Assembly: GCA_963717745.1 (NCBI GenBank) | Contig: CAVQXJ010000001.1 | Span: 62,001 to 126,000, forward strand | Source: JACCXG01 sp963717745 | GTDB lineage: Bacteria > Acidobacteriota > Vicinamibacteria > Vicinamibacterales > 2-12-FULL-66-21 | Direction: 5' to 3' | DNA: 64,000 bases | Shown: one piece after another, positions 36,155 to 44,976 of the stretch | Layout: the number at the start of each line of letters is the position of its first letter | Position numbering within the stretch: the first letter of the stretch is position 1 | Made by a program: the position numbers and the translations under genes | The notes under the pieces: model-generated | Told to the model about the DNA's origin: nothing | The model's database searches: none | What the model saw: only the letters and a program-made list of their open reading frames with translations

Positions 36155-38599
36155 ATGAGCGTCGAAGACTTGTGCTGCGATGTGCGGCTGGCCTGGCGCG
36201 GATTGACCCGTGCGAAGGCGTTCAGCGTCGCCACGATTCTGACCCTCGCGCTCGGCATCGCCGGCACGACCGTGATGTTCACCCTCGTTCGCGGTGTGCT
36301 GCTGCGTCCGCTGCCGGTGCGCGATCAGGACCGCCTGATCGTGGCCTGGAAGGAGCTGCGATCGTCCGGCTTCACCCATCATCCCTTCGGCGATCTCGAG
36401 ATCGAAGCCGTGGGGCGGGAGAGCCGGTTGATCGAGGCGGTAGCGGGAGGCGACGCGAACGGCGCCGGCCGCGCGGTCGTAACCGAGAACGGGGCATCCA
36501 GCTACGTGAACTTGGCCATCGTGACCGGCCGCTTCTTCGAGGTGCTGGGCGTGGACGCCCTCCTTGGGCGGCCGCTCGGGCCGCCAGACGATGTCGAGGG
36601 GGCCGAGGACGTGGTGGCGATCAGCCATGCGTTGTGGACCCGGCGATACGGACGAGCGCGCGACATCATCGGGCGCCGGATCAGCATTGATCAGAAGCGG
36701 TTCACGATCGTCGGCGTGATGCCATCGGACGTGGACCACTCCGGCGGCGCCGAGGTCTGGAGGACCACCCGATCGTTCGGGACCACCGGACCGTTCGGCG
36801 ATGCCGCCCGTCGCGAGATCGACCTGATCGCGAGGCTGCGTCCGGGCGTCACCCTCGAGCAGGTCACGAGCGAGCTCGCCGCGCTGACGCGGCGGTTCGA
36901 CGAGCGTGCGCTGCCTGGGCGGATGCGTGATCTGGTTCCGGTGGTGCGCTCCTACGAACAGGCGGTGGTCGGCAACGTGCGCGCGCCGCTCGTCGCGCTC
37001 CTCGCGGCGGTCGGGCTGGTGCTGCTGATCGCGACCGCGAACGTCGCCAATCTCTTCCTGATGCGGGGGGAGGCGCGCCGGTCCGAGCTGGCGGTTCGCG
37101 AGGCGGTCGGCGCCGGCCGGTGGCGCATCGTCCGGGAGCTGCTGGTCGAGAGTCTCACGCTGTCGCTGCTGGCGGCGGTGGCGGGACTGACCTTCACCTG
37201 GTGGAGCCTCCAGGCGCTGCTCGCCGTGGTTCCCGACGGATTGCCGCGACTCGAGTCGATCCGCGTCGACCTGGTGGTGGTCGCGTTCACCGCCGCCATC
37301 GCGTGCGCGACCTGCTGTCTGGCCGCGGTGGCGCCGGCGTTGTGGCTCCGAGACGTCGATCTCGTGTCGCAGCTGCGCGGCGGTGATCGAGGCGCGACGA
37401 GCCCTGCGGCACGGCGCGGGCGACGGGGTCTGGTGGTCGCACAGGTTGCGCTCGCCGTGCTGGTGGTGGCCGCCGCCGGATTGATCATTCGCAGCCTGCT
37501 GCGGCTGCAGTCGGCCGACACCGGCTTCGCGGCGCCGCAGCTGGTCTTCGTCGAGCTGACCTTGCCCGCCGGCACCTACGACAGCCGGGCGCGGCACGCG
37601 CAGTTTCTCGAACAGACCATCGCCAGCCTCGAGGCCGCGCCAGCGATTGCCGCGGCGACGCCGGTGAACGTGATGCCGTTCTCGGGCGACGGCGGTTGGG
37701 ACGTGCCGAGGTTCACCGCCGAAGGGCAGGCCGCCGATCGCGCGGCGTCCAATCCCTCGTTGAATCTGGAGTCGATCTTCCCCAATTATTTCGAGTCGTT
37801 CGGCATTGCGCTGACGCACGGCCGCGCGTTCACGGCCGCCGACCGGCAGGGCAGCGTCGCCGTCGCGATACTCAGCGACGACGTCGCGGCGCAGTTGTGG
37901 CCCGGCGCCGATCCCGTCGGCCGGCGGATCAAGATGGGTGGACCGGCTTCACCCGAGAGCGAGAGCTGGCTGACCGTGGTGGGAGTGGCCGCATCGACGC
38001 GCTACCGGGAGCTGGCGCGGCCGCGCCCGACGCTCTATCTACCCGCGGCGCAGTTCCAGATGACTGCCGGGATGTTCGTGGTGCGGACCACGGCGCCGCT
38101 CGAGCTCGTGTCGAGGATCGCCAGGGAACAGATCCGGCGCGTCGATCCGAACGTCCAGGTGGTGCAGGTCTCTCCCTATACGCGGGTGCTCAATCGCCCG
38201 CTCGCCCGGCCGCGCTTCAACGCCTTCCTGCTCGGCGCGTTCTCGACCGCCGCGCTGCTGTTGTCGGCGATCGGTCTCTACGCGGTGATGTCGGCCTTCG
38301 TCCGGCAGCGCGACCGTGAGATCGCGGTTCGCCTGGCGCTCGGCGCGACCTCGGCGCACGTGCGCGGTCTGGTGTTGGGCGAGACCGCCCGGCTCGCGGG
38401 GCTGGGCGCGCTCACCGGTCTGGCGATCGCGGTGGTGGCGACGAGGGCCATCCGCGGTGCGTTTCACGACGCCGTGTCGCTGGACCCGGTCATGCTGCTC
38501 GCGGCCGCGGCCGTGCTGATCGCCGCGTCGATGCTGGTGTCGCTGGTGCCGATGCGGCGGGCGGTGCGGGTCGACGCGGCCGCCGTGCTGCGCCAGTGA
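36155..38599 (+). CDS. ADOP-type ABC transporter permease (MacB/FtsX duplicated)
   Basis: At 814 aa the N-terminal signature is FSVATILTLALGIAGTTVMFTLVRGVLLRPLP, which is split here by naming only LTLALGIAGTTVMF and LLRPLP. A MacB-like periplasmic domain, an FtsX three-helix block (about residues 285-400), a second periplasmic domain and a second FtsX block at the C-terminus follow. This duplicated layout defines acidobacterial duplicated orphan permeases, which lack an adjacent ATPase gene. Export or envelope stress roles are assumed by analogy with MacB. A sigma-70-like promoter lies just upstream. Confidence 0.9.
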   Translation: MSVEDLCCDVRLAWRGLTRAKAFSVATILTLALGIAGTTVMFTLVRGVLLRPLPVRDQDRLIVAWKELRSSGFTHHPFGDLEIEAVGRESRLIEAVAGGDANGAGRAVVTENGASSYVNLAIVTGRFFEVLGVDALLGRPLGPPDDVEGAEDVVAISHALWTRRYGRARDIIGRRISIDQKRFTIVGVMPSDVDHSGGAEVWRTTRSFGTTGPFGDAARREIDLIARLRPGVTLEQVTSELAALTRRFDERALPGRMRDLVPVVRSYEQAVVGNVRAPLVALLAAVGLVLLIATANVANLFLMRGEARRSELAVREAVGAGRWRIVRELLVESLTLSLLAAVAGLTFTWWSLQALLAVVPDGLPRLESIRVDLVVVAFTAAIACATCCLAAVAPALWLRDVDLVSQLRGGDRGATSPAARRGRRGLVVAQVALAVLVVAAAGLIIRSLLRLQSADTGFAAPQLVFVELTLPAGTYDSRARHAQFLEQTIASLEAAPAIAAATPVNVMPFSGDGGWDVPRFTAEGQAADRAASNPSLNLESIFPNYFESFGIALTHGRAFTAADRQGSVAVAILSDDVAAQLWPGADPVGRRIKMGGPASPESESWLTVVGVAASTRYRELARPRPTLYLPAAQFQMTAGMFVVRTTAPLELVSRIAREQIRRVDPNVQVVQVSPYTRVLNRPLARPRFNAFLLGAFSTAALLLSAIGLYAVMSAFVRQRDREIAVRLALGATSAHVRGLVLGETARLAGLGALTGLAIAVVATRAIRGAFHDAVSLDPVMLLAAAAVLIAASMLVSLVPMRRAVRVDAAAVLRQ

Positions 38600-38611
38600 T
38601 CTGCGCGACCG

Positions 38612-39514
38612 TCAGGTGATGGTCTCGGCGCGGCCCTCGTCCTCCTGAGTGCCGCGCAAGGCGTCGACCAGGCGTAGCAGGTCGGTCTGAAAATCCGGAT
38701 CCGGCCGCAGCTGCATCGCGGTGCGAAAGGACAGCGGCTGCAGCGAGACCGGCAGGCGCGCGGGCGGCGGCACGCTCGCGCCCTCGACCATCACCGGTAC
38801 GACCCTGAGGTTGCGTTCGAGCGCCGTCTCGATCTCGATCCGCACCATGTCGTCGGGGTCGTCGAGCCGGCGCCGGCCTTCCCGGGTGGCGGCGTCCAGC
38901 CATTCCATGCCAATCACCACGAGCACGACCTCCGACTGCGCCAGCGCGCGGCTGATCACCGTGCGGTAGTCGTCGCCGGCGGCCTGACGATCGACGTCGA
39001 GGAACAGGCGTTCCCGTTCGAACGCCTGGGAGAGATGATCGAGAATCCGGCCGACCGTTTCGAGAGTGTCCTGGCGCCGATAGGAAATGAAGATCCCGAG
39101 GCTCGACGGCGGCTCGTCCGAGAGCGCGCCGGTCGGCCAGCGCACCAGTCGATGCGTGGCGAACGCGACGTAGCCGAGGAGGGCGATCGACCACGCCGTG
39201 AAGACCCAGGCGGACTCGGGACTCACGTACGCCAGGAGCCCGAACAGCACGGCGGTCGGCAGGATGACGGCGATCACCGCGAATCCCGTTCGGCGGGCCA
39301 GCGGTTTGCGCAAGCTGATCATCATGCCGAACAGGAACGTCGCACCGCTCGAGATGACCCCAGTCGCGCCGAGGATCCACTGGCCGGCGGCGGTGGCATC
39401 CGGCAACAGCGTCAGCGCACCGGCAGTGGCCACCAGGCCGCCCATCGCGAACAGGAGGGAGAGCTGCGACAGCCGGCGCAGACTCCTGGTGTCGTTGAAG
39501 CGGGACGGAGTCAT
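38612..39514 (-). CDS. Membrane-anchored TIR-domain protein (300 aa)
   Basis: Residues ~15-125 contain four hydrophobic helices. Residues ~140-285 form a TIR domain: GIFISYRRQDT, a VGRILDHLSQAF helix, RLFLDVDRQAAGDDY, and SEVVLVVIGMEWLD. Bacterial TIR domains may hydrolyse NAD+ or act as scaffolds. The catalytic Glu cannot be placed with confidence: the usual acidic helix reads YRTVISRALAQS. The gene starts next to the stop of a lipoprotein gene read in the same direction, so the two are probably co-transcribed. Confidence 0.75.
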   Translation of the reverse strand: MTPSRFNDTRSLRRLSQLSLLFAMGGLVATAGALTLLPDATAAGQWILGATGVISSGATFLFGMMISLRKPLARRTGFAVIAVILPTAVLFGLLAYVSPESAWVFTAWSIALLGYVAFATHRLVRWPTGALSDEPPSSLGIFISYRRQDTLETVGRILDHLSQAFERERLFLDVDRQAAGDDYRTVISRALAQSEVVLVVIGMEWLDAATREGRRRLDDPDDMVRIEIETALERNLRVVPVMVEGASVPPPARLPVSLQPLSFRTAMQLRPDPDFQTDLLRLVDALRGTQEDEGRAETIT

Positions 39515-39515
39515 C

Positions 39516-40308
39516 TCACGGTCGGGCGAGTGCCTGCCAGATCCCGGTCTTCTCGAGATGGACCCGGCCGGGGGAGGGGCTCGGCGTTCGCACTTCCGCC
39601 TCCGATCGATCGGCGCGGCGCTCGAACTCGTAAATCAGCGCGCTGGTGTAGTGCTGCGCCGAGTACGAGTGAGCTGGCGACATCCGGCGGCAGGCGCAAC
39701 GAGCCTGATGTGATCCAGGCGCGCGCCTCGGCCGAGGTCGGCGCCCGCCCGGCCGCGGCGAAGTCCTGGTCCGTGACGGTGAACACGATGACGCGATAGA
39801 ACCCGGGCGGCGCGTTGAAGAGCGCACGGATGTGATCGATGAAGCCCGCGCGCACGGTGGCTGTTTCGACCGCCCATCGCGCCGGCGCGTCGACCGGCGA
39901 GGCGTCCGGCCGGATCTGCTCGATGCGGGACACCAGCGCGAAGCCGCCGGGGATCGAGTAATAGCTCCGCTCCCCGTACCCGGCGGTATCGAAGGCGGCC
40001 TCGAGCCGCCGCGCCGCCGATCCCAGGGTCGGCTGAGGGCCGCCCGCCACCCACTCCCGCACGATCGTGGCGAACGCGGAATACCGCGGTGGCGGCCAGG
40101 GGAAGGCGGGCATCGCCAGAGCGGGAGTCGCGGTCACCGGCGGCACGTCGGCCGGCGGTGGTGGTGGCGCCGACCCCGAGCTCGGCGGGGGTTCCCCCCC
40201 GGCGGTCGCCGGTGGCATCGGCGCGGGCGACCCGGCGCAGCCCGTGGCCGCCATCAGCGCCGCCAGCACCAGTGCCGTCGAGATCGCGCGCGTCGCGCCA
40301 GCCCACAT
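39516..40308 (-). CDS. Secreted lipoprotein, hypothetical, frameshifted
   Basis: ATG at 40308 follows GGAGGAAC. The signal peptide ends in a lipobox, MAATGC (about residue 24). A Pro/Gly-rich linker precedes a globular domain (RYSAFATIVREWVAGG, FYRVIVFTVTDQDF). Near 39680 one extra base shifts the frame; the conserved end then reads YSAQHYTSALIYEFERRAD and closes at TGA 39516-39518. Similar lipoproteins with 'ALIYEFE' ends occur in Acidobacteria, function unknown. It lies immediately before the TIR-protein gene. Confidence 0.6.
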
Positions 40309-40387
40309 GGTCGATCCGTTCCTCCGCCGGGAATGCCGCGCTGAAGCCGTCAGCCCGTCTGGCCGATGCTCGCGCTGCAGGACATGG

Positions 40388-40550
40388 TAACAGCCCGTGA
40401 TGAAAGTCTGGCGTCGCACGAGACGGGCGAGGCGCCCCGCCGGCAAGGCGCGACGACCGAGAATACCGGGAGTATTTGAGGGAGGAGCAACGCCGCCGGC
40501 GGGGATGCATCGCCCGTCGAATGCAGCCAGACTTTCACCACGGGCTGTTA
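40388..40550 (+). repeat. Palindromic element, copy 3 (best-preserved)
   Basis: Arms 40388-40412 and 40526-40550 match over 25 bp with one mismatch. A second stem (GACGGGCGA... with ...TCGCCCGTC, about 40422-40440 and 40500-40518) lies inside. The core 40442-40497 is shared with copies 1 and 2 and ends in a hairpin tip AATAC-CGGGA-GTATT. It lies in a 639-bp gene-free region. Confidence 0.88.
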
Positions 40551-40947
40551 GACCCAGACCGCGTGTGGAAAATGTGACCGGCCAGGATGCCGGATGGGTG
40601 CGTGGATCAACCCGGGGGATCAAAGGCGCGCGACCGGCGCTCGGTGGGCGGTGAAGGAGTGCGGAAGGTCGGCGTCGAGCTATGCGCCCGCGGAGAGCCT
40701 TCCCCTTCGGATACCGACCACCGACCGCCGATCGCAGGTTCCTACGATCGCAGCGCTGCACGACGGCTTCGTGATCGGATCGTAACTATTCGAAGACGTT
40801 ACGCGGCGCTCCGCACCGGCGCCGACGGTCTGAACAGGGATTGAGGTGGAATGGCGACCGTGCTCACTCGAGCACGGTCGGAGTCGGTCGGGTTATCGAT
40901 CGGAATGAAGAATGATGGCGACGACCGCGGGGAGATCCCTGCGCCAG
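40551..40947. other. Gene-free region downstream of the histone-like gene
   Basis: I see no convincing ORF. A perfect 9-bp hairpin (GACCGTGCT, loop CACTCG, AGCACGGTC) at 40856-40879 lies about 70 bp after the stop of the minus-strand basic protein and may end its transcript, although it lacks a T-run. Confidence 0.5.
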
Positions 40948-41424
40948 TTACGCGTTGGCGCGCCTTCTTTTTGCCCAGCGCGCCTTCTGCGCATCGGAGA
41001 TCCGCTTGCGGGCGGCCGCCGACATCTTCCGGGGACCGCGGCTGCTTCCGGCGGTCTTGGCCCGCTGGCCCTTTCCTTTCCTCGCACCTGCCGACGTCGA
41101 TACCGCGCTGGTGTTCGACGCGGTGTCAGTGGCTGAGGCCGCCTCGCTGGAGGTCGCGCCGGAGCTGCGTCGCTGGGCCCAGTAACGCTTCATGCGTTCC
41201 CGAACCGCTTCCCGCTGCGCGGCCGACATACCGCCCCGCCGCCGCCCTCGACCGGCCGCCGCATCCGGAGTGCGCTTCTGAGCGTCCCGCGCTCCGGCCT
41301 GCTTGCGAAGCTCCGGGAAGGCCTGGTAGATACTGGCCGCTTCCTTGTCGATCTGCAGGAGCCGTGCTTCGGCTCCAAGCAAGGCGTAGCGGCGAAACTC
41401 ACTATCGTTGAGAGTGTCTGTCAT
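40948..41424 (-). CDS. Basic histone-H1-like protein with two MSAA..WA.RR repeats (158 aa)
   Basis: The N-terminal 50 residues are mildly acidic and helical (LNDSEFRRYALLGAEARL). The rest is Lys/Arg/Ala/Ser-rich. Two related basic units are present: MSAAQREAVRERMKRYWAQRR (about 66-86, cited here only as MSAAQREAV and RYWAQRR) and MSAAARKRISDAQKARWAKR at the C-terminus. Such tails bind DNA without sequence preference in other nucleoid proteins. A nucleoid or regulatory role is inferred. It has a good leaderless-type promoter 7 nt before the ATG. Confidence 0.7.
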   Translation of the reverse strand: MTDTLNDSEFRRYALLGAEARLLQIDKEAASIYQAFPELRKQAGARDAQKRTPDAAAGRGRRRGGMSAAQREAVRERMKRYWAQRRSSGATSSEAASATDTASNTSAVSTSAGARKGKGQRAKTAGSSRGPRKMSAAARKRISDAQKARWAKRRRANA

Positions 41425-41431
41425 GGAGTAG

Positions 41432-41461
41432 ATCCTATGCTTCGCTCAACTCTCGTGGCAA
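41432..41461 (-). promoter_or_regulatory. Promoter of the histone-like gene
   Basis: On the minus strand TTGCCA (41456-41461) and TAGGAT (41432-41437) are 18 nt apart, and the ATG (41424) follows 7 nt after the -10 box. No Shine-Dalgarno is visible, so transcription should begin at or next to the start codon. Confidence 0.55.
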
Positions 41462-41630
41462 GTAATCCTTCTTGGTTCTGTATCTGCCCAGTGTTAGGAA
41501 TTGCTGGCAAAATCGCTACTCGGACAGTATTCTGAGCCTTCGACCGTCTGACGCCCATCATCCCACTCCGACCAATCACACCACTCCGGCGTCTAACGAG
41601 ACTTGTAAGACGCTTGTCAGGAGGTGTCGC

Positions 41631-42317
41631 ATGATCCGGTGCGGGGTTGTGGTCATGGTTGCAGCCTTGGGGTCGAGTCTGCCCGTCTCTGCTCAGTCTG
41701 TCACTGGGCAGGGCACGGCGAAGCCAATCCCTTCTCAAGGTATGGCGGCGGTGCGGGAGTTCCCCAAGGACTCGAGAATCGGCTACGTCGATCTGGAACG
41801 AGTCGCGGCTCTTTCGAGTGAAGGGAAGGCGGCCACCGCGCAACTGGCGGCGCTGCGCACGAAGAAGGCGGCGGAAGTTGCGGAACGGAGCAAGCAGGTC
41901 GAGCTGCTGCAGCAGAAGCTGTCGGCCGGCGGCGCGGTGCTCAACGAAGCGGCGGTCACCAGGCTGCAGCGGGAGTTCCAGCGCGCGCAGCTCGACTTTC
42001 AACGGTTCAACGAAGACGCGCAGGCCGAAGTGCAGGACACTCAGCAACAGTTGTGGCGCGCCTTCACGACCCGCCTCTTCCCGGTGGTCGGGCAGGTTGC
42101 CACCGAGAAGAACCTGTGGGCGGTGTTGAGCAGCGAGACGACGCTCTTGTGGCACCTTCCCGCGATCGATCTGTCGGAGGAGATTGCGAAGCGGCTGGAT
42201 GCCTGCGCCGCAGAAATAGCGCCAGCCGGTGTTACAATGACGGCTTCGGCTCCGCGCCGAAGCACTGCACCTACCGGCCTCGCGAAAGTGGCGGAATTGG
42301 CAGACGCACCAGCTTGA
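41631..42317 (+). CDS. OmpH/Skp-like periplasmic chaperone
   Basis: AGGAGG lies 6 nt before the ATG. A signal peptide (residues ~5-22, SLPVSAQ) precedes RIGYVDLERVAALSSEGK, the start of an OmpH domain. A long coiled coil (about residues 65-150: KQVELLQQKLSAGG, LQREFQRAQLDFQRFNEDAQ) and the C-terminal strand LPAIDLSEEIAKRLDA follow. Skp holds outer-membrane proteins in the periplasm. The frame stays open into the tRNA gene and stops at TGA 42315-42317, in the anticodon loop. One extra base near 42205 would give an earlier TAG (42217-42219). Confidence 0.82.
   Translation: MIRCGVVVMVAALGSSLPVSAQSVTGQGTAKPIPSQGMAAVREFPKDSRIGYVDLERVAALSSEGKAATAQLAALRTKKAAEVAERSKQVELLQQKLSAGGAVLNEAAVTRLQREFQRAQLDFQRFNEDAQAEVQDTQQQLWRAFTTRLFPVVGQVATEKNLWAVLSSETTLLWHLPAIDLSEEIAKRLDACAAEIAPAGVTMTASAPRRSTAPTGLAKVAELADAPA
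42230..42238 (+). promoter_or_regulatory. Candidate promoter of tRNA-Leu inside the OmpH gene
   Basis: TGT + TACAAT fits an extended -10. Transcription would begin near 42245, about 37 nt before the mature tRNA 5' end. A small hairpin (CTTCGGC ... GCCGAAG, 42243-42261) lies in the presumed leader. Confidence 0.35.
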
Positions 42318-42368
42318 GGGGCTGGCGGTAGCAATACCGTGGGGGTTCGAGTCCCCCCTTTCGCACCA
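42282..42368 (+). tRNA. tRNA-Leu(GAG)
   Basis: The acceptor stem GCGAAAG (42282-42288) pairs with CTTTCGC (42358-42364), discriminator A and encoded CCA (42366-42368). The anticodon stem CCAGC/GCTGG encloses the loop TTGAGGG, giving anticodon GAG (42316-42318). A long variable arm (CGGTAGCAATACCG) and a T-arm GGGGG-TTCGAGT-CCCCC complete a class II tRNA. It reads CUC/CUU Leu codons. Confidence 0.97.
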
Positions 42369-42397
42369 ACCTTCGCTCATGACTCACGCGAAGGTTG
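42367..42397 (+). terminator. Hairpin directly after tRNA-Leu
   Basis: CAACCTTCGC (starting in the CCA) and GCGAAGGTTG form a perfect 10-bp stem with an 11-nt loop. There is no T-run, so it may act in tRNA 3' processing or as a weak terminator. Confidence 0.5.
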
Positions 42398-42660
42398 CCC
42401 GCCGTAGCCTTGGCGAAGGCGGGCCCCCGACGCCGAAGTGAGCTACGGCTGGCAAGCCATTCGACTCGCCTGTCGCCTGTCGCCTCGCCTCCGGCGAGCC
42501 GTCAGGCTCGCTCATGGCGGGCCACCCATCAAGTCGAATGTCCTGAGCGAGCCCCGGAGGGGCGAGTCGAAGGACCCTTGCCAGCGCGCGCGAGTCGGCT
42601 GATAGGCCAGGCGCCCGTCTCGCCGAAGCGGCGCAGCCGCGAAGGCGGACCCCACCCCGA
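42398..42660. repeat. Cluster of short palindromic repeats after tRNA-Leu
   Basis: In order: a GCCCGCC/GGCGGGC hairpin around CGTAGCCTTGGCGAAGG (42397-42424); CCTGTCG units near 42473; a GTCGAATGTCCTGAGCGAGC ... GCGAGTCGAAGGAC palindrome (42533-42575); and GTCTCGCCGAAGCG ... CGCGAAGGCGGAC (42617-42650). The first and last motifs recur at 46770-46829. No protein is encoded. Confidence 0.65.
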
Positions 42661-42675
42661 CGCCCGACGTAGAAT

Positions 42676-44944
42676 GTGCCGCCCGTGTTTCCCAAGCTGG
42701 CGGTGCTCTTCTTCTTCTCCGGCGCCTGTGCGCTGATCTACCAGGTCCTCTGGCTGCGACAGCTCTCGCTGATCTTCGGCGTCACGGTGTACGCCGCGAG
42801 CACAGTGCTCGCGGCCTTCATGGCGGGGGTTGGGATTGGCAGCGCGGCGGCCGGACGGCTGTCCGAGCGGGTGCGCCGTCCGCTCCTGTGGTTCGGCGCG
42901 ACCGAGATGCTGATTGGCTTGACCGCGCTGCTGTCGCCGCTCGGGCTGGATCTCGTCAGCGAGGGCTATGTGCGGGCGGTCGTCGGCGTCGAGTCGCGTG
43001 CCGTGCTGACAATCGTGCGGCTGCTCTGTTCGGCGGCGATTCTCCTGCCCCCGACCATCCTGATGGGCGCGACGCTCCCGCTGGCGCTCCAGTCGTCCGT
43101 GCTTGGGACGACGAGTCATGTCCCGCGCTTGAGCGTGTTGTACGGCGTCAACACCGCCGGCGCGATTGTGGGCTGCCTGCTCGCCGGCTTTCTGCTGATC
43201 GGCGGTGTCGGGATCGACGCGACCTTCCGGATCGCGGCCGCTGTGAACCTCTCGATCGGGGCTGTCGCGGTGGTAATGGCGCGAGCGCTCCCTGCCACGC
43301 CGGGCCTGCCCTGGCACACCGCGGAATCCCCGGCCGTCGGGGACTCGCCGTCGCCAGTGCGATCCGGCGCGCGCCGCCTGGTCTTCGCCGCGTTCGTGCT
43401 GTCAGGCCTGGCCTCGCTCGCGCTCGAAGTCGTGTGGTTCCGCACGCTCGTGCTCTATTACCCGGCCACGACTTACGCCTTCAGCGCGATGCTCGCGATC
43501 GTGCTGACCGGGATCGCGGCCGGAAGTCTGATTGCCACTCCCATCCTCAGATGGCGCGAGCCGTCACTGTGGTGGTTCGGAGCGCTGCACGCTGCCGCTG
43601 GCGTTGCCGCCCTCGCGGGCGCCCGGCTGCACGGCTCGATGTATGACCCGGCGTCGGCCGCGACCGGGCTGATCCGCGGCGCGACGATCGCCATCCTCCC
43701 CACCGCGCTGTGTGTCGGAGTGGCGTTTCCGGTCGGCGTCCGCCTCTGGGCTGGCAACGCCCAGGCCACCGGACGGCAGCTGGGGTCGCTGTATGCGGGC
43801 AACGTCGCCGGCGCGTTCGCCGGATCGATCCTCGCCGGGTTCGTCCTGCTGGCGCAGTTTGGCAGTGCTCGCAGCCTGGTGCTGATGGCCGGTGTCAGCC
43901 TCGGCGCCGGAGTGGTGCTGCTGATCGGTGATCTGCGCCGGGCGCCTCGTACCAGCGCGGCAATCGGCGCTGGTCGCGATCGGCCTGTTCGCGTCTCTCG
44001 CGAGCGACATCCCAGATCCCTTCATGGCCGGGCTCACCAGACGCTATCCATCAGCCGGCCACATCTTCATGCGTCACGAAGGCGTGCAGACCACGGTCAG
44101 CGTGCACATGCGCGAGATGGGCGGCCGGCAACTCTATCTGGACGGGTTGCACCAGGCGAGCGATGGCCGCGACGTCGTGACGCTGCACCGCCAGATCGGA
44201 CACATGCCGGTGATCCTGCACCCGGAGCCGGCGCGTGCGCTGGTGATTGGCCTCGGCGGCGGCGCCACCGCCGGCGCCGTCAGTCTCCATCCGGATCTCG
44301 ACGTCGACATCGTCGAGCTCGCCAGCGGCGTCGTGAAGGGCGCGGAGTGGTTCACGCACATCAACGAAAGCGTCCTGTCGCGGCCGAACGTTCGCCTGCA
44401 CCTGGACGACGCTCGCAATCATCTGCTGCTCGGGCGCGGCAAGTACGACGTGATCACGGCTGACGTGATTCAGCCCACCCACGCCGGCGCCGGCCTCCTG
44501 TACTCGCGCGAGTACTTCACGCTGGCCCGCCGCGCACTCACCGACACCGGTGTGATGGTCCAGTGGATCGGGCTCCGTTCGCGACAGCACTACGAGCTGA
44601 TTGCGCGGACCTTTCAGCACGTGTTTCCGGAGACCACGGTCTGGGTGAATGGGTCGCTGCTGATCGGGTCGGTCCGCCCGCTGCGGGTCGATGCCGCGCA
44701 GCTCGCGAAGCGCTTTGGGGTGCCCACGCTTCAGCCGTCGCTGACCGCTGCCGGATTCACCGATCCGGCGGCGCTGCTCGCCCACTACGTGGCGGGCCCT
44801 GACCATCTGCGCCGGTTCATCGGGAGCGGACCAGTCCTCACCGACGATCGTCCGTTGCTCGAGTACTTCCTGTCGCTGCCGCACGACGAACGGCCGCTCG
44901 ATCTGAGCACCCTCACGACCGGCGACGCGCCACCCGGCAAGTGA
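42676..44944 (+). CDS. Multi-TM protein fused to a spermidine-synthase-like domain, frameshifted
   Basis: GTG at 42676 starts about 12-14 TM helices (LFFFSGACALIYQVLWLRQL, GATEMLIGLTALLSPLG, LSGLASLALEVVWFRTL), the N-terminal half of 'fused MFS/spermidine synthase' proteins. Near 43950 the frame moves by one base. The second half carries the SpeE-like Rossmann fold: ALVIGLGGGATAGAVSLHP, DIVELASGVVKGA, and YDVITADVIQP. Soluble SpeE transfers aminopropyl groups to putrescine; whether the membrane-fused forms do so is not established. Both halves read well, so the indel is likely an error. Confidence 0.8.
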
Positions 44945-44976
44945 GGCGCCCACGGCACCTTCGGCGCGGCGTGCGC

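Noticed and set aside
40388..40560. Possible integron attC site, because copy 3 ends in GTTAGAC
   Set aside because: The left end does not match the complementary RYYYAAC box, the conserved part is the centre and not the ends, and there is no integrase or cassette array.
42686..43930. Separate MFS transporter gene ahead of a separate spermidine synthase
   Set aside because: The two frames meet within a few codons at 43950 and together match the known fused architecture, so one frameshifted gene is simpler.
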